DNA of 64,000 nt from Paragordius varius (Eukaryota > Nematomorpha). The stretch spans positions 6,076,001 through 6,140,000 of the forward strand of contig OZ176053.1 in the NCBI GenBank assembly GCA_964247055.1. The letters are read 5' to 3'. The translations under genes were made by a program, and so were the position numbers. Shown here piece by piece: positions 57,893 to 64,000 of this stretch. The first letter of the stretch is position 1. Each line of letters begins with the position of its first letter. The notes beneath the pieces were generated by a model that worked only from the letters and a program-made list of their open reading frames with translations, was not told the DNA's origin and made no database searches.

Positions 57893-58390
57893 ATCCTTAA
57901 AATCAATTACATTTTTTATGTATGTATAAATGACCCTAATAATAAAATATATGTGTTTCTTGATTTTTATTATATTTGCTATAGGTCAATAGAGTAACCA
58001 TTTAGAGCAGTATTACTCACGCACCTCTAACAATGTCTTTTATGGCCCTGAATTATTATTATTTGGTGTACTTGTTTAGAGTATAAATAACTGTATATCT
58101 ATAAAACGGCTATACAATATTTGTCGTATAATATGGTGCAAAACCCTTAGAAAAGGAAAATATTTTTTTGACCCTTCGAATTGTTTTTTGTGGGTATCAT
58201 CAAATTGGTATTTGAATTTTTCTCAGTCTAATTTTGTTCTTGGCTACATAAATTGGACCGATTCGGAATGCATTTATAATTGTGATAACCGTTTTTTTTA
58301 AAAAATCAACCTTTAACAAATTTTTATCCATTTGGCAGGTTACCCCACAGCTAAAAACCGTTTCAATTTAAATGCATGCTTCAATTTTAA

Positions 58391-60290
58391 TCTATATATT
58401 TATTAAAATGGAAAATGCTGGCTTTGTAATCGGTTTCCGAAAACCCGGTAAACTCGTTCAAATCCAAATGTTGAAAAATATAATCATTAATGAATGCCCC
58501 GACAATAGCTTCGTGCTTTTTTGAATTATGCCCCAGTTCTTGCCCACCCCGTGTGAATAATGGTTTTTTTTGAAAACAGAAGTCCACAAAAATCGTGTCT
58601 TTGAGACAATTTTCCGAAAAACGTGTTGGACCATTCCATTTCAAATATAATTTTTATTTACTTTTTTTGATTGCGCAAAACATAGTCGGCTCGCTTTTTT
58701 AATTTAGGCTTTCTTTTTACCCCCCCCCCCCCCCCCCCCCCCCCCCCGTAAAATGTCATTTTTTTACAAAAATAATTTTTTGAATCTATTTTTCGTCCAA
58801 GGTATGAGAATAAAAATTTAATGAGGATTCCAGGTATTACCTGTTAAAAGGCAAAAATTTTACTCGTGTGTTTTTTTTATATTGACTGATGGGTAAGGCG
58901 ATACCTGCCAAAACTGCCCCGTTTCGAAATAGCGTGCCTTTGGGGCTAAATTTCAGAAAACCAGGCCATATGAGTTTAATTACTTAAAATATTACCCGTA
59001 ACAAGGCAAAAATTTAGGTCATGCGATTTTTAAAATAAGCCGTTAATTAGGCCATTCACGCCCTGAAAAATGCGCCACCGTAGAATGATTTTTCAGTTTT
59101 GGGGCAATTTTTCCAAAAACTAATGAGAACATATGGAATCAATCATGATTCCCGGTATTCTCCGTAAAAAGGCAAAAATTTTAATCAAGTGATTTTTTTA
59201 TCAGCCTATGGGTAGGGAGTTAACCGCCTAAAACTGCGCCACCATATCGAAATTACGTTGTTTAGGAGTTAATTTTCAGAAAACTTATCAAACCATATAA
59301 GTTTAATAAGTGCCTGAATTAGCCGTAAAAAGGCAAAAATTAAAATCGAGCGGTTTTTTAAAGCCGTTAATTAGGCCCTTACCCTAAAAAATGCGCCACC
59401 ATAGAATGACTTTTTGGTTTTGAGGCAACATTTTCAAGAACTTTAGGAACATATGGAATTCATGATACCAGATAGTTCCCATATAAAGGCAAAAATTTTG
59501 CCCAACGCTTTTTTATACCTGCTCCTGGGTAAGGACCTACCCGCCAAAAAACTGCGCCACTATATATAAAATGAGTTGTTAGCTAAGTTAGAGAAAATTT
59601 ATGAAGCCATATGAGCTCATTAAAAGCTTGAAATATTGCCCGTAGGGTAAAATTAAGGTCAGGCGTTTTATTAGCCGTTTATTTGGGGCCTTTGTGCCCT
59701 AAAAATACACCATTATAGATTATTTAGTGTTGAAGTATTATTTTGTATAACCCATGAAACGATGGTATCAATGATGATTCCAAATATTTGCCCTCTAAAG
59801 GCAAAGAATTTAACTCAGAGCTTTTTCCATATAGGTCTATGGGTAGGGGCTACCGGTTTTAAACTAAGACGCCATCTAAAAATGGCGTGGTTTCGAAGCT
59901 GATTAAAAAACTTAAGATACCATACGAGTTCAGTTAATCACATTTCTGGAATTTTTGTATGTCATTCTTTCCTTTAAAAAGGGACCAAAAATGAGTTAGT
60001 TTTTATATCCCTTGATCTCAGCTGTGTGAACACAATTTCAAAATAAAACTTTTAACCATAATTTCGTAAAATAAAAATCTTAAATTAAATCCAAAAATAT
60101 TACCTTTAAAAAGGGACAGTTTAAATATGGTCAATTTCGAGTAAACAAGCCTATGCAAAACCCGTAAAAGAATAATTAAAGACATTCTTTTTATTTAATA
60201 TGTTTTTCATTATTTTATCACCATTACCTCTATATTGCAAATTATTAATAAATAATTAGTGAAACTACGTCACAGCGAAGAGTTACAGCC
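58391..60290 (+). mobile_element. Helitron-like non-autonomous element, copy 2
   Basis: It begins TCTATATATTTATTAAAATG after an A, matching the 5' end of the copy in MTSS1 intron 12, and shares most of its sequence with that copy over its ends. It is about 740 bp longer. The extra length is made of degenerate direct repeats of about 300 bp (blocks GGCAAAAATTTTA, then GGGTAGGGA, ACCGCC, CTGCGCCAC) and a 28-C run. The 3' end keeps ACGTCACAGCGAAG but the terminal CTAG is lost or diverged. It does not code. Confidence 0.8.
58720..58747. repeat. 28-base poly-C tract
   Basis: Run of 28 C inside Helitron copy 2. The other copy has only three C at this place, so it expanded after the copies separated. 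Confidence 0.95.
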
Positions 60291-61604
60291 ACTTTGTAAA
60301 AATATATAAATACATTTTGGAGAAAAAAAATTTTTACAACATATTTCATCTCTTTTTTTATTTTAAACGTTTTAAATATAGTATTTTTTAGCATTTCAAC
60401 AATTTTTTATAGGAAATGGTAAAAAACAGAAAGTTAATTAGTAATATTAATTTATCTCAAGCATGTAACTTGTTTTTGTCACCAGATTATATTTAAGGGA
60501 TATCAAGACATCTTTGCAATTATTTTAAATTTTTGGTACATCAATATTAATTAAGTACAAATGGTTAAAAATTATATGATTTTATAAGGCCTGATGTCGT
60601 ATATCCTTATTAATAAAGCATGAAATGTGAACAAGATTTGTATTCAGTGTTAAACAATGATCTTTTATATTTTATATTGAATTGTATAATATAAAATTTT
60701 TATTTACAATTGTATGTAATAAACATTTATTATAATTAGTTTAAGGTTAATTAAAACAAATGTTTACATATACGATAGTTAATAAAGGGCTATATTTAGT
60801 GACACTATAATTTTTAAATTATTATTTTAAAGTTATCCTGAAAGTATATATCTATATATATATTAGCCTTGAAGTTAAATAAAAACCCGGAGAATACTTT
60901 TTAAAACAATATCGTTGCAACATAATTTCAAATAATTATTAAAATAAATCTTTGGCTATTTATTTTATTGTATATAAACGAATGACACATTACACACATA
61001 TGTATATATAACATAATGAATGATGACATATATTCTAAAGACATATTATAACACCTAAAAATGGGTGTTAATATGAAATAAAAAGTACTCAAATGATAAA
61101 TATTAAACACGAGACAAATGTTGAATAAGATTGGATGGTAGTATAACTTGCAACTTCTCCAAGACATATCCGCATGGGATGGAGATAAAATTGAAAAACT
61201 ATAAGCATTTAAGGTAAAAATAATTACAAATGTTTTACCATTTATTCTTAGAATTAACCCTTGAACATATAACCAATTTTTTACATATTATTTTTTTAAA
61301 AAAATTAAATTAAATGTTTCAAGGATAATCTCGTTGGTTTTCGCACAGTGTCGATATCAAATAATTGAGTAAAATAATTTAGGCCACGATAATTAAAGGC
61401 GTTAAAAATATTTTGTAAATACTATTTTTTAAAGTACAAGAATTAAAAATGGTAAATTCTGCAAACAATTTCAATTGCGATTTTATATACCCCAAAATTT
61501 TTGATGAATACTCAAAACGTTCAAAGATATTTTATTTTAATGTTCAAGGGCAAATTTGTTTTAGTATAAATAATTGAATCTTAATGTATTATATTATGCA
61601 TATA
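60291..61604. other. Intergenic region before the ST7 3' end
   Basis: AT-rich DNA without recognisable genes. A minus-strand AATAAA at 61531-61536, 69 nt past the ST7 stop, is a likely poly(A) signal. A short stretch near 61240 (ACCATTTATTC, AACCCTTGAAC) loosely recalls MITE family A. Confidence 0.5.
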
Positions 61605-64000
61605 TTATTTTTTACGAATTCTTACTAATTTGGCAAAATTTCCCATATCTTCTGGATACCGATGCGTCAAAAGAGTTAGCAAAGCCATAAGTGTACATAA
61701 ACTGGCCGTAAAAACTATGAAAAATGGCAACTCCTTTTTCGGGTAAACTGATACTTCGTGAAAAGCTATTAATAATATTTGATTACAGACTAAAATAATA
61801 TTATATTGGTACATAATTTATAAACAAAATTTTCATATAATGTGCGGCATAAAATTTATTTTGAGATTTTTTTAAATTTAATTTAAAACAGTTTTACCAG
61901 GTAAAAGTTCCCGATCAGCGGCTTCAGTACATTGGGGATATGGAAAAAATAAATATCCCTTTTCCAACGGATACGGAATTAAACGAAATGCTAGAAAATA
62001 AAAAATATTAATTTTTCATATATATTAAATATAAAATATAAAATTATTTATTAAAAATAAAACAATTTTTCAATTATTATTATAAACTTCCTTCCCAGGT
62101 ACAATGTAATAGGTTAAGAGCGCCGTCTATCCGTTTCCAATGCTGTAAATGAAAAAAAGCGTATGCTATTGCTTCACTATCGCCACGCTTTAATATATGT
62201 TCGGGTGGTAAAATAAGACTTTTCATTTCCAAGAGATACTAAAAAAATATTAAAACAATTTATAATAAAAATGATACGGTAAAGATAAAATTATAAAGAA
62301 AAAAATTTAAAACAAAATGACAAATATTTTTTTCATAAAAACAGCCATATAATTATTTCTCATAACCTTTGTGATTACAGTTTTATTAATTTAATGTGTT
62401 ACCAATTTACATATCCATTTCTTATTAAACAAAAAGTTATATTAACAAAACTTAAGGTTAGAGGATGGTTGTATTTTATTGAAAAATTTTCTAGTTTTAC
62501 CATTTTATCTTTATAATTTTAATTTTTACTGTGTACAGGTAGAGTAAATCACCAATCCAAAAACATTGAAAATAAAAATTATGTTATATAATTCCGTTTT
62601 TCAAACACCCTCAAAAAGTAGTCTAACAGATAAAATCCAACTTTAATTACAATAGATGTAAAATAGTATAAATAAAAACCAATGATGATTTAAAAATATT
62701 TGATAAAACCTTTGGCACATGTGGGTTAAATTCGACGGCCCTATGTATGGCTTCTACCGCATTCATCTCTGCATTATTAAGGCCACGTTTTGATGCTAAT
62801 TCTGGGGAAAATCTATTATAAAGTTTTTTTAAAGGAAGGAGATAATAAACATTATGAATAGCTTATATGTGATGTGTAGAAAGATGTGTTTTTAAACTTG
62901 TTTTAATAGCATGATGTAGATAAGCGAATTATTTTATTCAACTTTATAATATGTTAAAAAAATGTTGAATAGCAAAGATATATGTTTATGTTATATAAAG
63001 GCCAATGTTTTATAATATACTTGTCGGAAACGACCCTGGCCTTGAGTAAAGCAGCTGTGTAACAAATAGTTGCAGATTTCGGCATACTTATATCTAAAAT
63101 TTACATTTTAAATTTAATTAACAAAACATTTTGGATTTAGTTTTGGGCACATAAAATACTTTATATTCATATATGCCGGACAATTGCATAGGTAATCGAT
63201 ATAAACAATGAAAAATATGAGGATTGTCCAACAATTTTAATCATATATCATTGGTAATATAAAAGCATTATATTTATATAGTTTAATTTAGTAAAAAATG
63301 CTTGGATGTTGTATTGAACTTATGAACAAAAATAATATATTCTCAAATAGATAAATTAAGATAAAAATTTTTGCTATTTTAATAAATATGTTATTATTAT
63401 TGTATAATTTTCCCTTTTATTGCAAGCCATTGTGTTTTGTAAAATTTGTTAAGTCGGATCATTTGTTTTTCCAATGATTAACAAACTTATAACGTATTTT
63501 TAGGTTACAAACCATATATACTTGTTTAACTAAAAAATACAAATAATGTCAAAATATCCTTTATGTTCCAACAAAATCAAATTTGAATCCTTCATGGGTA
63601 TCTATTTAATCCTTTTTACATGTTTTATGCCTTTTTAGCTCATTTGGATTATTCCAATAAACTATATTCTTTCAAAATATGTCTGTAATCTATTACCATC
63701 ATATTTGATTAGCAATGCCTGAACATCAGCGTAAGCCTGAATCTCCAATAACACTTCGATCAAATTTTCGTGTATATTAAGTACATTGATGTTTGGAAAT
63801 TCTTTGATCAACTAAAAAAATAGATATTTATAGTTTATTCAATTTTAAAATTGCTCTCCAACTTTTTTCTGTAAAAGAATAGAAATCAACGTCAAATCAA
63901 AAAACCATTCAATAAGTAAAAAACTTAAAATATATTTTTCACAAACAAAAAAAATAATACATACATCTCGCATCATTTTAATAGCTTCTTTGTATTTCCC
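61605..64000 (-). CDS. ST7: Suppressor of tumorigenicity 7 homologue, 3' part
   Basis: Conserved membrane protein of the ST7 family, function poorly defined. The window holds the C-terminal 243 residues; the 5' part lies beyond the right edge. Exons in order: 64000-63965 (partial), 63811-63697, 63093-63021, 62812-62710, 62238-62088, 61990-61898, 61765-61605, all in phase. Matching blocks in order are [44 protein letters not shown] sequence, [60 protein letters not shown] and [15 protein letters not shown], then a final hydrophobic segment ([19 protein letters not shown]). The protein ends at [10 protein letters not shown], about 35 residues before the end of vertebrate ST7; this may be a lineage difference or an unrecognised further exon. 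Confidence 0.95.

Overview
The window is strongly AT-rich animal nuclear DNA with spliced genes in the standard genetic code. Several genes carry very small introns near their 5' ends (27-32 nt in the SEC61A and AHCY genes), introns lengthen downstream, and coding regions are rich in Asn and Ser. This suggests an invertebrate, most plausibly a lophotrochozoan such as a flatworm. That placement is inference, because no species-diagnostic sequence is present.

Layout. (1) 1.7-15.3 kb, + strand: a 14-exon doublecortin-like kinase gene with two DCX domains, a complete Ser/Thr kinase domain and an Asn-rich tail. (2) 16.8-18.6 kb, - strand: a two-exon rhodopsin-like orphan GPCR. (3) 18.6-24.3 kb: repeat-rich intergenic DNA with a long palindrome and degraded hAT-like DNA. 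(4) 24.3-37.0 kb, + strand: a 14-exon MTSS1/MIM-like gene with an IMD (I-BAR) domain, a Ser-rich middle and a WH2-like end. (5) 38.0-39.5 kb, - strand: a basic protein with weak MDM1-like motifs, then a dead mariner element, then a three-exon orphan gene (41.4-43.1 kb, - strand). (6) 45.2-50.2 kb, - strand: S-adenosylhomocysteine hydrolase in nine exons. (7) 50.2-54.3 kb: nested inverted repeats including a foldback element with 21-bp tandem repeats. (8) 54.6-57.5 kb, + strand: SEC61 alpha in eleven exons. (9) 58.4-60.3 kb: a Helitron-like element. (10) 61.6-64.0 kb, - strand: the 3' part of ST7, running off the window edge.

The exon models were built by hand from conserved protein sequence and GT-AG sites. 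Every complete model closes in frame: DCLK 1591 aa, GPCR 451 aa, MTSS1 1078 aa, orphan 401 aa, AHCY 444 aa and SEC61A 476 aa. The genes share no pathway; they are separate housekeeping (SEC61A, AHCY, ST7) and cytoskeletal or signalling genes (DCLK, MTSS1, GPCR). The most distinctive feature is the dense load of small non-autonomous DNA transposons, many placed 16-27 nt from a splice site in short introns.
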